Shown here: piece by piece, positions 15,836 through 23,262 of the stretch
How positions within the stretch are numbered: position 1 is the stretch's first letter
How the letters are laid out: each line of letters opens with the position of its first letter
IMG/VR virus record: IMGVR_UViG_3300042260_000887
Location: 1 to 25,714 of that record
Direction: 5' to 3' (one strand)
DNA: 25,714 nucleotides
DNA from: a virus
Notes under the pieces: model-generated
Databases searched by the model: none
What the model saw: the letters and a program-made list of their open reading frames with translations, nothing else
What the model was told of the DNA's origin: nothing
Program-made: the position numbers and the translations under genes

Positions 15836-16323
15836 AGTTTTTTAAGGCTTTGGTTAATCGAAGCTATAATTTTGTTTCTAATCGCTATTTTATTTTGTTT
15901 TAATGGTCTTGATATATTGTTTCTAGGTGCAATTACTTTTCCAAGTGAATTAGTGCCACCAAATTCTTGTAAAGCTCCGTGTTTAGCTATAGAAGAATCA
16001 GAACCAATAACTTGACGATTATTTCCAGCAGATTGAGTATAAATTGACCTATATAATTTACCATCATAAATAGCAGAACTTTCTCTACCACTTCTATTTG
16101 AAGCTCTATGCTTTCTTTTTAAACCCCAAGCTGGTGGAACATATAAAGTTCCTGTTTTTTTTAGGGTCATTTCCTGTTTAATTTTATTTACCATAAAATT
16201 ACCAGCATTTTTCAAGCCATTCCTTTTTCCCCTTTTATAAGCATTTAAAAACTTTCTAACATTTTCAGGGGTAATTTCTAATTTGTTTAATGATGTTTTA
16301 AGTGATATTTTAATATTGCTCAT
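15832..16323 (-). CDS. HK97 gp10-like head-tail joining protein
   Basis: 163 residues. The layout fits gp10-like/virion morphogenesis proteins: an N-terminal helix with many Lys/Arg (VRKFLNAYKRGKRNG), then KTGTLYVPPAWGLKRKHRAS, GKLYRSIYTQ, and a C-terminal ALQEFGGTNSLGKVIAPRNNISRPL that matches the usual 'E(F/Y)G... P.RP.L' ending. These proteins act at the head-tail junction. Overlaps the adaptor gene upstream and the secreted-protein gene downstream by ATGA. Confidence 0.75.
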   Translation of the reverse strand: MSNIKISLKTSLNKLEITPENVRKFLNAYKRGKRNGLKNAGNFMVNKIKQEMTLKKTGTLYVPPAWGLKRKHRASNRSGRESSAIYDGKLYRSIYTQSAGNNRQVIGSDSSIAKHGALQEFGGTNSLGKVIAPRNNISRPLKQNKIAIRNKIIASINQSLKKL

Positions 16324-16727
16324 TTTATATTGATTTTATATTGATTATCGCCTTTGTGAATACATCTTAAAACTGTGAAGGTGTGTTGATTATGAACATC
16401 TTGTTTAATATCAATTATGTCATAAGCCTGATTATTAACAGGGTTTAATAAGTAGTGGTGTTTTTTTATAGGTTTATCTTTGTTAAATCTAATATAAAAT
16501 TCATCAGTAATTTTACCTAAAGAATTTGTTGCATCAAAAACTTCTTCACCATTAATTGTTTTTTGTTTTGCCCAAAAAGTAGCATAAACACTAAGAATTG
16601 CATTTATATCTTGATTGTTTTGCAAGTTGTTTCTTGTTTGGTGTCTAGCAATTATTTGAATAGGTGTGTTTAAATCACCAATTGAAACTTTACTTTTAGG
16701 TGAAGTAATATAACCGCAATTTTGCAT
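16320..16727 (-). CDS. Head-tail adaptor protein (phage_H_T_join type)
   Basis: 135 residues. Typical of the gp7/SPP1 gp16-like adaptors: IGDLNTPIQIIARHQTRNN at the start, FWAKQKTINGEEVFDATN (about 53-70), EFYIRFNKDKPIKKHHYLL (about 78-97) and a C-terminal YDIIDIKQDVHNQHTFTVLR. The conserved pattern of a short N-terminal beta-hairpin, 'W A.....G.E' and 'I....' is visible. Forms the ring that closes the head after packaging and binds the tail. Lies 3 bases after the gp6-like gene. Confidence 0.8.
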   Translation of the reverse strand: MQNCGYITSPKSKVSIGDLNTPIQIIARHQTRNNLQNNQDINAILSVYATFWAKQKTINGEEVFDATNSLGKITDEFYIRFNKDKPIKKHHYLLNPVNNQAYDIIDIKQDVHNQHTFTVLRCIHKGDNQYKINIK

Positions 16728-16730
16728 ATC

Positions 16731-17318
16731 TTAAATAATTTCAATTATATAAGGTCTAAAATTATTAATAGCTAATGAATAATGATTGCAATTAACATCT
16801 CCTCTATTCATATAGTAATTAGCTATAAACATTAATAGGGCTTGTTTTACATCGCTAGGAATGTTGGCATTAGTTGCACCATATCCAGCTGTAAAAGTAA
16901 TTGCAACACAATTTTTAATCTCATCAATAAAATCAGGATACTGATTATTAGTTACTAACAAAATTTCAGAAAATCTTGTAGATTCGTTAAAATAATAATT
17001 TTGACTTGTGTAAGTCGTTAATACATTGTTTAATTTATATTGTATCGAAACAATGCTTTGTAATTTAGATTTCCTTATTTTTATACCAACATTATATTGA
17101 GGAAATTTATCAATATAAGTTTTATATGTTTTGGTAATTAAAGACCTTCCTGTTATGTCTTCAAAGAAAGTGCTAGCGACTTTAATTAAATGAGTTAAAT
17201 AATCATCTTCATTGGTAAAATCTATTCTTAAATGATTTTTAACCTCTGTTAATGTTAAAGGCAACTCATTTGTTTGTGAAGTAATTATGTATTCAGTTGG
17301 TTGCCTAAAATTTAACAT
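16731..17318 (-). CDS. Head-tail connector, gp6-like
   Basis: 195 residues. TLTEVKNHLRIDFTNEDDYL (about 23-42) followed by a helix VASTFFEDITGRSLITKTY (about 48-66) is the hallmark of the gp6/phiE125 gp8-like connector family, and the C-terminus (FTAGYG near 148, then VKQALLMFIANYYMNRGD) matches too. It forms the ring directly below the portal. It overlaps the acidic protein gene at one base (stop/start TAATG). Confidence 0.85.
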   Translation of the reverse strand: MLNFRQPTEYIITSQTNELPLTLTEVKNHLRIDFTNEDDYLTHLIKVASTFFEDITGRSLITKTYKTYIDKFPQYNVGIKIRKSKLQSIVSIQYKLNNVLTTYTSQNYYFNESTRFSEILLVTNNQYPDFIDEIKNCVAITFTAGYGATNANIPSDVKQALLMFIANYYMNRGDVNCNHYSLAINNFRPYIIEII

Positions 17319-17716
17319 TATTTTTTATTTTTAGTATTTTTTTTATTATCTTTTAATTCCTTAGTAGTTTTTTCTTTAACTTCTTTTTCTTCAGTTGGTT
17401 CTTCAGCCACTTCATTAATAACTTCTTCATTAGAAGTTTCAACTTCTTTTTCTTCAACTACTTCTTCAGTTGGTTCTTCAAGAATTTCTTCTTTAATATT
17501 ATTAATTTCATCTAAGGTTTTTTCTTTTATGGAATCCTTAAAGTTAGTGCAATTTAAAGCAAATTCAAATGATTCACCGATAATTAATTTTAAATAATTT
17601 TCAGTATAAAAACCTTGTTCTAAAATAGGATAGCTATTAGGAAATACATATTTTTCAATTATTTCATAAATTTTCGATTGATTAATATTTTCTTTTGGAA
17701 CTGAATTTATTTTCAT
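17318..17716 (-). CDS. Acidic, low-complexity protein in the head operon
   Basis: 132 residues. The N-terminal 65 look folded (YEIIEKYVFPNSYPILEQGF and LKLIIGESFEFALNC). From about 66 to 115 it is nearly all E, K, V, T and P, with repeated EEPTEE units. The last 17 residues are Lys/Asn-rich. It lies where HK97-type phages have a small gene between capsid and connector. I do not recognise a family. The acidic tail could bind a basic surface or the capsid interior. The DNA is correspondingly repetitive and could vary in length between copies. Confidence 0.75.
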   Translation of the reverse strand: MKINSVPKENINQSKIYEIIEKYVFPNSYPILEQGFYTENYLKLIIGESFEFALNCTNFKDSIKEKTLDEINNIKEEILEEPTEEVVEEKEVETSNEEVINEVAEEPTEEKEVKEKTTKELKDNKKNTKNKK

Positions 17717-17740
17717 ATTGGAAATTATTTAAGTTAAATT

Positions 17741-17764
17741 CCACCCCCTAATTAAAGAGGGTGG
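17741..17764 (-). terminator. GC-rich hairpin between decoration-like and acidic protein genes
   Basis: CCACCC and GGGTGG at the outside form a 6-bp stem, with two further pairs inside past a mismatch and a loop of about 6 bases. It is the most GC-rich short stretch in the head module. No run of T follows closely on the minus strand (AATTTAACTT), so it may be a weak terminator or an mRNA-stabilising stem after the abundant capsid genes. Confidence 0.5.
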
Positions 17765-17776
17765 ATAAGTAAAAAA

Positions 17777-18250
17777 TTATACTTGTTTAAGTGGGTTTGT
17801 CAATGATTCTGTTAAAACATTAAGTCTATAAGTTCCAGAGAAACCAACAGTCTTAATATTAAATCTAACAAATTTATGAGTTGAATTAGCTAGATTTGAA
17901 AAAGCAATTGATGATTTGCCATCTGCAATCAGTTTAGTTTGAGCAAATGGTTCAACATCAGAAGTTCTATCATTAGAATAGATTGAAGTCTTATAGTTTG
18001 ATGCACTATAAGTAACTAAATCAGCGCTATTGAAGGTATTTACTGAGTCAAACTCAATATTTAAAATTTCAATAGAACCAGCAGTTCTAACAACTTCTAA
18101 AAAAGCTTTAATATTAGAACCTAAACTTCCAAAGCTTGCATTTCTTAAAGTTAATGCATCACTTGGTAGAGTAGCGGTGCTAGTAGTTAAAGTAGTATTT
18201 TCTTTTAATGTTATTAAAACATCACCAGAATATTTATCAAATGGATTCAT
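17777..18250 (-). CDS. Probable head decoration / capsid-associated protein
   Basis: 157 residues, directly downstream of the major capsid gene (22 bases), the usual decoration-protein place. Beta-rich with alternating I, F, S, T; no cysteines. KSSIAFSNLANSTHKFVRF and SGTYRLNVLTESL near the end suggest an Ig- or jelly-roll-like surface protein, which is inference. It carries one of only two strong SDs in this window, in keeping with high-level production. Followed by the hairpin at 17741-17764. Confidence 0.55.
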   Translation of the reverse strand: MNPFDKYSGDVLITLKENTTLTTSTATLPSDALTLRNASFGSLGSNIKAFLEVVRTAGSIEILNIEFDSVNTFNSADLVTYSASNYKTSIYSNDRTSDVEPFAQTKLIADGKSSIAFSNLANSTHKFVRFNIKTVGFSGTYRLNVLTESLTNPLKQV

Positions 18251-18255
18251 ATTTT

Positions 18256-18262
18256 CTCCTTT
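18256..18262 (-). promoter_or_regulatory. Strong Shine-Dalgarno of the decoration-like gene
   Basis: AAAGGAG on the minus strand, 5 bases before ATG 18250. This, with the site at 608-614, is the clearest consensus ribosome site in the window; the other late genes begin after AT-rich leaders without one. Confidence 0.75.
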
Positions 18263-18272
18263 ATATTTTTAA

Positions 18273-19721
18273 TTAATTTTTAAGAACTGCAATACCCAAA
18301 GCTTCTTCTTTAGTTACATTACCAGCTCTATAAGATACTTTACCCATTACAAATTCGCCATCTTCTAATTCATCTTTAAATGAACTAGCAACACCTGTTT
18401 TAACAACAGTGCTTGTAGCTAAAGTATATGCTTCATTAAACAAACCTGCAACGCAAGCAAGCTTACCAGCATCAGAAGCCGCAGTTCCAACAAATCCAGT
18501 TGTCGCAGTATTAGCTTGAGCAGTAAAGTTGTCATTAAATAGATTATATTTAGCGAAACCATCATTTTCATCAACCTTATTGGCATCAGTATTTGTATCT
18601 ACTGGGATAATTCTAATTAAACCTTGAGCAGTTTTAATTTTAATTAATCCGTTATCAGCATAAACAAATCTTTCAGTTTTTTGGTGACCATCAGTTCCTT
18701 CAGTTCTAAACATAGAAGCCAAAACACCTTTGTCCATTAAACAAGCAAATCCTGGGTTAAGAGTATAAGCTACTTTAAATTTTTGAATAAATTTATCAAA
18801 ATCATCAAAAGTAAATACTCCCTGAGCAGCACTTAAATATCTTTGGAAATTTGAATTAGCTGAAGTTGTTTGTTGAATTGCAGGAATAATTCCTTTAATA
18901 CCTTGAGTTTCAGCTTGAAGAACTCCATTCATAATTGAAGCAGAAATTTCTTTTCTATCATTTTCCTCAATAGCAGCAAATTCAGATAACAACCAATCAA
19001 AATCATACTGACCTTGTTGTAAAGCTTCGTATGCTTCTGCAGTAATATAGTCTTTAGCGATATATTTTCCTAGATAAAAACGAACTTTTTTGCCTTTGCT
19101 TTTTTTCATTTCTTTAGCAGTTCCACCTTCATTAGCTAATTTTCCATTAACTGAATTTGGTGCAGATTTATCAATAAGATTAAAAGCTAATCCACCAATA
19201 ACTTGATTAGTAGAGAAATTTCTAACTAAGTCAATAATTGGGTTAACAGTAGCTAATTTTTCAATAATATTACCAATTTGAGTTTCTCCATTGAAAAATA
19301 AACCAGCGTGAGAGTTATCAGAAGTATTAATAAAAGCTTTAAATTTCCCTTTTTTGAAAAATTTTCCTGAGTCTGTTTGAATAGATGCTGGGTTCAATAA
19401 ATCTACTTTTGTTTTAATAATTTCAGCAAATTCTTTTTTTTCAACTTCAGATAAACCATTAGATTCTTTTTGAGTGTAACCTTTAGTGTTATTAACAAAT
19501 TCCTCAACAGTATTTTGGAATTTATCATTACTTTCGTTAATTTTTTTGAATTGAGTTTCAACTGATTCATTGATTTTTTTAATTTCAGAATCAACTAGAG
19601 ATTTGGTTTCATTAACCAAATTTTCTTTAATATCTTTAACAGAAGCTTCTAAACCTTGTTGAATACCATCAAGTTTTTTAGATATTTCTGATACAGAATT
19701 TTTGTTTTCTTGTCCTTCCAT
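18273..19721 (-). CDS. Major capsid protein, HK97 fold
   Basis: 482 residues. Residues about 1-95 are a charged coiled coil (QENKNSVSEISKKLDGIQQG, then repeated K/E/N helices), like the HK97 delta/scaffolding domain that the protease removes. From about 110 on comes the HK97-fold part, with FINTSDNSHAGLFFNGE, KGKKVRFYLGKYIAKDYIT and a C-terminal AYTLATSTVVKTGVASSF. It sits one base after the protease gene, the canonical order. Start ATG 19721 has an A-rich leader but no SD. Confidence 0.88.
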   Translation of the reverse strand: MEGQENKNSVSEISKKLDGIQQGLEASVKDIKENLVNETKSLVDSEIKKINESVETQFKKINESNDKFQNTVEEFVNNTKGYTQKESNGLSEVEKKEFAEIIKTKVDLLNPASIQTDSGKFFKKGKFKAFINTSDNSHAGLFFNGETQIGNIIEKLATVNPIIDLVRNFSTNQVIGGLAFNLIDKSAPNSVNGKLANEGGTAKEMKKSKGKKVRFYLGKYIAKDYITAEAYEALQQGQYDFDWLLSEFAAIEENDRKEISASIMNGVLQAETQGIKGIIPAIQQTTSANSNFQRYLSAAQGVFTFDDFDKFIQKFKVAYTLNPGFACLMDKGVLASMFRTEGTDGHQKTERFVYADNGLIKIKTAQGLIRIIPVDTNTDANKVDENDGFAKYNLFNDNFTAQANTATTGFVGTAASDAGKLACVAGLFNEAYTLATSTVVKTGVASSFKDELEDGEFVMGKVSYRAGNVTKEEALGIAVLKN

Positions 19722-19722
19722 A

Positions 19723-20463
19723 TTATAATTTAATTTTAGGGTTAAAATTGTTAATTGCTAAATTAATAGCAAAACTGTCTAATATTGTTTCAATATCATT
19801 TTCAGATATTGGTGAAGCTTCCCGCTCCATTTTTTCCTCAACTTCTCGTTGATTAGAAATTCTTTTAATCAAGGCAATAAAAGCCTTGGCATCGCTTGAA
19901 GATAATTCACATCTTTCTTTTAATAAATCTTCAGCATCTCTGATGGTTTTAACTTCATTTAAAAACGATTTAAAGTTTTCCACAAGAGCATTATCATTAG
20001 CTCCTTTAACTACTAATGAATATTCAATTAATTCACCTTTAGTAATTGTTCTAATACCAGTTTTAGAATCATAATCAGATTCTCTAGTTAAAAATCCTAC
20101 TGAAAATTCACTAATAGCTCCACCTTTTACAAGTGGAATAATTTCTTTAGATACAAATTCACTTTCTTTAATAAGTTTGGCAGTAGAAGCTAAACCATCT
20201 TGTCTATCAAAATTGAATTCAGTAGCAATTCCAATAGGTCTATCGCTTTTATGGTTAAACAATATTGGAAAAGGACGATTAGCATTTAATCTTTTTTGAA
20301 TGCTATCATCAAAAATACCTTTAACCAAAATATCATTATCGTGGTCAATATTGTTATAGCCAGCAACCAAGCCAGATACATTAAAATACTTATCATCTTC
20401 ATTGCTTAAATCCTTTTGAGTTAAGTCAATGTTAAAAGTTTTTCTTATAAAGTTTTTGGACAT
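19723..20463 (-). CDS. Prohead protease (HK97 family)
   Basis: 246 residues. Family features: FNVSGLVAGYNNIDHDNDILVKG-like N-terminus with the D/G pattern (about 27-49), FPILFNHKSDRPIG with His71, and AISEFSVGF (116-124) with Ser121 in the S.G(F/Y) motif. Residues after 150 are a variable helical tail. It trims the capsid delta domain during maturation. First gene of the head operon on this side; about 100 bases upstream the plus-strand island begins. The portal gene, expected next, is instead 4 kb away past the island. Confidence 0.88.
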   Translation of the reverse strand: MSKNFIRKTFNIDLTQKDLSNEDDKYFNVSGLVAGYNNIDHDNDILVKGIFDDSIQKRLNANRPFPILFNHKSDRPIGIATEFNFDRQDGLASTAKLIKESEFVSKEIIPLVKGGAISEFSVGFLTRESDYDSKTGIRTITKGELIEYSLVVKGANDNALVENFKSFLNEVKTIRDAEDLLKERCELSSSDAKAFIALIKRISNQREVEEKMEREASPISENDIETILDSFAINLAINNFNPKIKL

Positions 20464-20489
20464 AAGATATTAAAAATTAATAAAATTAT

Positions 20490-20517
20490 TTGACATTTTA
20501 TTTTTTATTAATAAATT
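20490..20517 (+). promoter_or_regulatory. Putative promoter for the plus-strand island
   Basis: TTGACA (20490-20495), 16-base spacer, TAAATT (20512-20517; 4 of 6 to consensus). It is 48 bases before the first plus-strand ATG (20566). Weak because the DNA is so AT-rich, although the perfect -35 is notable. Confidence 0.4.
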
Positions 20518-20565
20518 GTAAATATAAAACTTGCTTTTACTTTAATTTAAACTAAAATATATTAT

Positions 20566-20940
20566 ATGGACGATAAAGATTCTAAATTTGTTGGTGTGAC
20601 AATATTTATTAGAAAGTTAAAACAACATATACCAATGTTGGTAGAATTAAATATGTTGAGTGGTAAAAAAGAACCTGATAAATTTTTAGATATAAACAAT
20701 TTAGAGTATTTAGAATATCGTCAGGCATTAGCTAAACAAAAGAAAGCAAGAAAGAAATATTTAGAAAAAGAATTTAATAATAATATACTTGGCATTTCAG
20801 GATACTCGCAATGGTATGTTAAAGATGTTCAAGGAATTAGAAATTGTTATAAAACAATTTTAACTCTCCTAAATCAAATCAAAGATTTAAGAGAAAAAAA
20901 TAAAAAATTAGAGGAAGAATTAAATAAACCATTAAAATAA
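20566..20940 (+). CDS. Hypothetical protein, C-terminal coiled coil
   Basis: 124 residues, no family recognised. It is charged and helical: KQKKARKKYLEKEFNNN in the middle and a heptad-like IKDLREKNKKLEEELNK at the end. First gene of the plus-strand island, starting from an AT-rich leader without SD. A terminase small subunit would fit the charge and coiled coil, but I see no helix-turn-helix and do not propose it. Codons are as AT-rich as the phage genes. Confidence 0.6.
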   Translation: MDDKDSKFVGVTIFIRKLKQHIPMLVELNMLSGKKEPDKFLDINNLEYLEYRQALAKQKKARKKYLEKEFNNNILGISGYSQWYVKDVQGIRNCYKTILTLLNQIKDLREKNKKLEEELNKPLK

Positions 20941-20956
20941 TTAACAATAAAAATAT

Positions 20957-21388
20957 ATGATAAAATTTTTTAAGAAAGAAAAAAAATTGAATTACTCGGT
21001 TTTAGATTTAGGTAATAATATTACTAGTTATTACAAAACTGAAAAGGAAGCTAGAAAAGCATCAAAACTCTTACAAGCAGAACTTTGGGAAAAAGAAAAA
21101 CAAAAAAGATTAGAACTTTATAATAAAATTATTAAAAAAGTAGATAATTTAGTTGAAAATGGTATTTTACCTAGATTAGCCTATGGTGGTTATCAAATAG
21201 ACCAAATTTATGTTCAGAATATTAATAATAACTATTTAGTTTATATTATAGATGAATATAATGAGATGAGTAGAGAACTAGGACAAAAACTATCTAATGA
21301 GTTATATTATTATGTTAAATCTAAAACATATATAGATTTAAAAACATATTTGGAAACACTTACACCTCCACCATCAGCACTTAAATAA
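20957..21388 (+). CDS. Hypothetical phage protein
   Basis: 143 residues, no family recognised. Basic N-terminus (FFKKEKKLNYSVLDLG), a helical charged part (about 33-65), then a tyrosine-rich half with YGGYQIDQIYVQNINNNYL and YYYVKSKTYIDLK, and a proline-rich tail (TPPPSAL). Starts 16 bases after the previous gene from AACAATAAAAATATATG. No signal peptide or membrane segment. Confidence 0.6.
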   Translation: MIKFFKKEKKLNYSVLDLGNNITSYYKTEKEARKASKLLQAELWEKEKQKRLELYNKIIKKVDNLVENGILPRLAYGGYQIDQIYVQNINNNYLVYIIDEYNEMSRELGQKLSNELYYYVKSKTYIDLKTYLETLTPPPSALK

Positions 21389-21409
21389 CAACAATTAATA
21401 AATAAAAAT

Positions 21410-22000
21410 ATGACAGTATTAATAGCACAAAACACCAAAGACAAAATTATTTTAGGAGCAGACACTGGAACTTTTTATGGTGATTATCATAAAACTCATT
21501 TAACTAACCATAAAAACCGACTTAAAATAATGTCGGTAAATGATATTACTTACTCTGGCACAGGTTCAGTAAGTGAAATTATTAATTTTGGTTTATTTTG
21601 TCAAACAAGAAAACCAGAAAGAAGCGACCAATTAGGAATACAAAGATTCTTTATTGATTTTGGTAAATGGCTAAAAGAGCAAAATATAGAACTTAATGGA
21701 AGAGTTAATAATAATTATTTTTTAGTTTTTGAAAAAAAATTATTTCATTTACAATGTGGTGCAGTTTATGAAATTTTAGAAGATGATTTCAGAACTGATG
21801 GAGCTGGATTTAAAGAGGCTTATATGGCAATGTATCTAGGTAAATCAGTTAAAGAAGCAATTGATTTAACAATTGAAATGAATATCTGGGCTAGTGGGCA
21901 ACCTCAGATTGTAGAGATACAAAAAGATAAGAATAGTAATGTTCCCAAACCAAATCTAAAAGATATTGGTGGAATACAATGTAAAGGAATTAAAAAATAA
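21410..22000 (+). CDS. Proteasome/HslV-like N-terminal-nucleophile hydrolase
   Basis: 196 residues. It has the features of HslV and proteasome beta subunits: Thr directly after Met (TVLIAQ), which would be the N-terminal nucleophile after Met removal. ILGADTGT follows with Asp17 in mature numbering, the same spacing as in HslV. NHKNRLKI supplies a lysine (K34 or K38) near the Lys33 position. ITYSGTGSVSE (45-55) matches the 'AGxAG..A' strand-turn of HslV. FRTDGAGFKEAYMAMYLG (126-143) resembles the GSGG..A..AA segment, but the Ser there is Ala or Gly. A 20-residue tail follows. HslV itself is about 175 residues. It is unlikely to be a host gene: its codon use and leader match the neighbouring phage genes. 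No HslU-type ATPase is nearby. The target is unknown. Confidence 0.72.
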   Translation: MTVLIAQNTKDKIILGADTGTFYGDYHKTHLTNHKNRLKIMSVNDITYSGTGSVSEIINFGLFCQTRKPERSDQLGIQRFFIDFGKWLKEQNIELNGRVNNNYFLVFEKKLFHLQCGAVYEILEDDFRTDGAGFKEAYMAMYLGKSVKEAIDLTIEMNIWASGQPQIVEIQKDKNSNVPKPNLKDIGGIQCKGIKK

Positions 22001-22006
22001 AAATAT

Positions 22007-22480
22007 ATGATAGACTTAAAATTAGCAGAATATAATTCAGAAGGAAGGTTTAAGAAGTTTTTGGAGCTTGGTAAGGATTTTTTGTTTGGCGGCAATTTTT
22101 TGATGATTCATATAGTCACAATCGCTCCTCTCACCGAAGAAAACAGAGTAAATAGGGAAATACCAAAAATAACTTTAGAAGAAGGGAAAGTATTCAAAGA
22201 TGAAAAAGACCCGCTAAATCGCTTTGATGGCTTGTTTGATGGTTTTACATACGGAAATGGAAGATTTGTTTTGATTGATAAAAAACATAAATTTGATATT
22301 TACGAAACTCGATATGTAGTTGATATTAGACATTATACTTTTCGTAAAATTAGGCATTGTGTATCTTCTGAAATTATTGGAAACCTTCATCAAAACCCTG
22401 AACTATATGAAAAAGTAAAAGAGACTTCTCGTTGGGGTCTATTTGATGAATCAAGAGTTAGATGGAAAGATGTATTATAA
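22007..22480 (+). CDS. Hypothetical protein at the phage/host junction
   Basis: 157 residues, no family recognised. FKKFLELGKDFLFGGNFLMIHIVTIAPL at 16-43 is hydrophobic in its middle but too mixed for a clear membrane helix. Then comes a charged region and FDIYETRYVVDIRHYTFRKI (96-115), suggestive of a beta-helix mixture. Starts from the AAATAAAAATAT leader shared with its upstream neighbours. Its stop codon is at 22478-22480 and the host-like segment begins immediately after, so its C-terminus may be natural or cut. GC rises slightly in its first part. Confidence 0.6.
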   Translation: MIDLKLAEYNSEGRFKKFLELGKDFLFGGNFLMIHIVTIAPLTEENRVNREIPKITLEEGKVFKDEKDPLNRFDGLFDGFTYGNGRFVLIDKKHKFDIYETRYVVDIRHYTFRKIRHCVSSEIIGNLHQNPELYEKVKETSRWGLFDESRVRWKDVL

Positions 22481-22616
22481 CTGGATCTTGGTATTTTTGA
22501 TTTTTTCCTTGATTATTTACTTGGGCATTGGCTTGAGAATTTATATTTGACATAAAACAAAAAATTAAATTAAGAATTATAAAAAATTGAGATATTTTTT
22601 TTAATGTGTTTTTCAT
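22458..22616 (-). pseudogene. 5' fragment of a host secreted-protein gene
   Basis: A 52-codon reading frame from ATG 22616. Codons 1-31 are a signal peptide with a basic start (MKNTLKKIS), a hydrophobic core (FFIILNLIFCF) and an A-x-A-type cleavage site (ANAQ). About 14 residues of mature protein follow (NQGKNQKYQDP), then the frame runs into the plus-strand phage gene and stops. Such a short mature chain is improbable as a whole protein, so this is most likely the start of a longer bacterial gene cut at about 22480. It is divergent from ssb, consistent with a chromosomal arrangement. Confidence 0.65.
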
Positions 22617-22730
22617 AAGGAAGTAATAATTAAAAAATTAAAAATATTAATAAATTCTGGAATTTTATATGATAGTTTTTTTTATTCAATTAATAATTTT
22701 ATAATTTAAAATTAACTCTAGTTTTTAAAT

Positions 22731-22758
22731 TTTAATGATGTAAAATTTAATGATGTAA
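22731..22758 (+). repeat. Two 13-base direct repeats upstream of ssb
   Basis: TTTAATGATGTAA occurs at 22731-22743 and 22746-22758, two bases apart, so starts are 15 bases apart. They end 28 bases before the ssb ATG and could be tandem sites for a regulator. Chance is not excluded in AT-rich DNA, but a 13-base exact tandem is uncommon. Confidence 0.55.
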
Positions 22759-22786
22759 CCTCGATATTAATTTAATTAAATCAAAT

Positions 22787-23239
22787 ATGTCACTAAATAA
22801 AGTAACCTTAATTGGAAATTCGGGTCAAGATCCAGAAGTGCGCTCAACCCAAAATGGCGGAGAGATTGCAACATTTTCTATTGCTACTACAGAGAGTTGG
22901 AAAGATAAAAATACTGGAGAGCGTAAAGATAAAACTGAATGGCATCGTGTCGTGGTTTATTCGCAAGGGTTGGTTGGTATAGTAAAAAACTATTTAAAAA
23001 AAGGCTCTAAAATTTATATTGAAGGCGCCCTACAAACCCGCAAATGGACAGATAATCAAGGTATTGAACGCTATACAACCGAAGTGGTTTTGCAAAACTA
23101 TAATTCAAACTTGCAAATGTTGGATGGACGCGACAGGTCAAGCGGTTCAATGTCTGACAATGGTTATAATCAATCATCATCAAGCAAAAAAAATAATGAT
23201 GTTATGATTGAAGAAAATGATGATGAAATTCCTTTTTAG
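22787..23239 (+). CDS. ssb: Single-stranded DNA-binding protein
   Basis: 150 residues. OB fold throughout the first 105: [21 protein letters not shown], then [20 protein letters not shown] and [43 protein letters not shown]. The acidic tail ends DDEIPF, matching the bacterial SSB tip that recruits partners. The QTRKW and VVVYS stretches resemble alphaproteobacterial (Rickettsiales) SSB as I remember them. Binds ssDNA as a tetramer in replication and repair. Looks complete and functional. Codons contain GCC, CGC and CCC not typical of the phage genes around it, indicating host origin. Confidence 0.92.
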   Translation: MSLNKVTLIGNSGQDPEVRSTQNGGEIATFSIATTESWKDKNTGERKDKTEWHRVVVYSQGLVGIVKNYLKKGSKIYIEGALQTRKWTDNQGIERYTTEVVLQNYNSNLQMLDGRDRSSGSMSDNGYNQSSSSKKNNDVMIEENDDEIPF

Positions 23240-23262
23240 TTTTAAATATTATATAATTTAAC

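Noticed and set aside
20566-20940. Terminase small subunit
   Set aside because: Charged and coiled-coil, but no helix-turn-helix and no adjacency to the large subunit.
20941-22006. Bacteroidetes host, suggested by SD-less A-rich leaders
   Set aside because: SSB, the NuoG domain and RNase HI look alphaproteobacterial, and two genes carry strong consensus SDs.
22547-22552. TTGACA as ssb promoter -35
   Set aside because: Lies 235 bases from the ssb start, within the reverse coding sequence of the signal-peptide fragment, and has no good -10.
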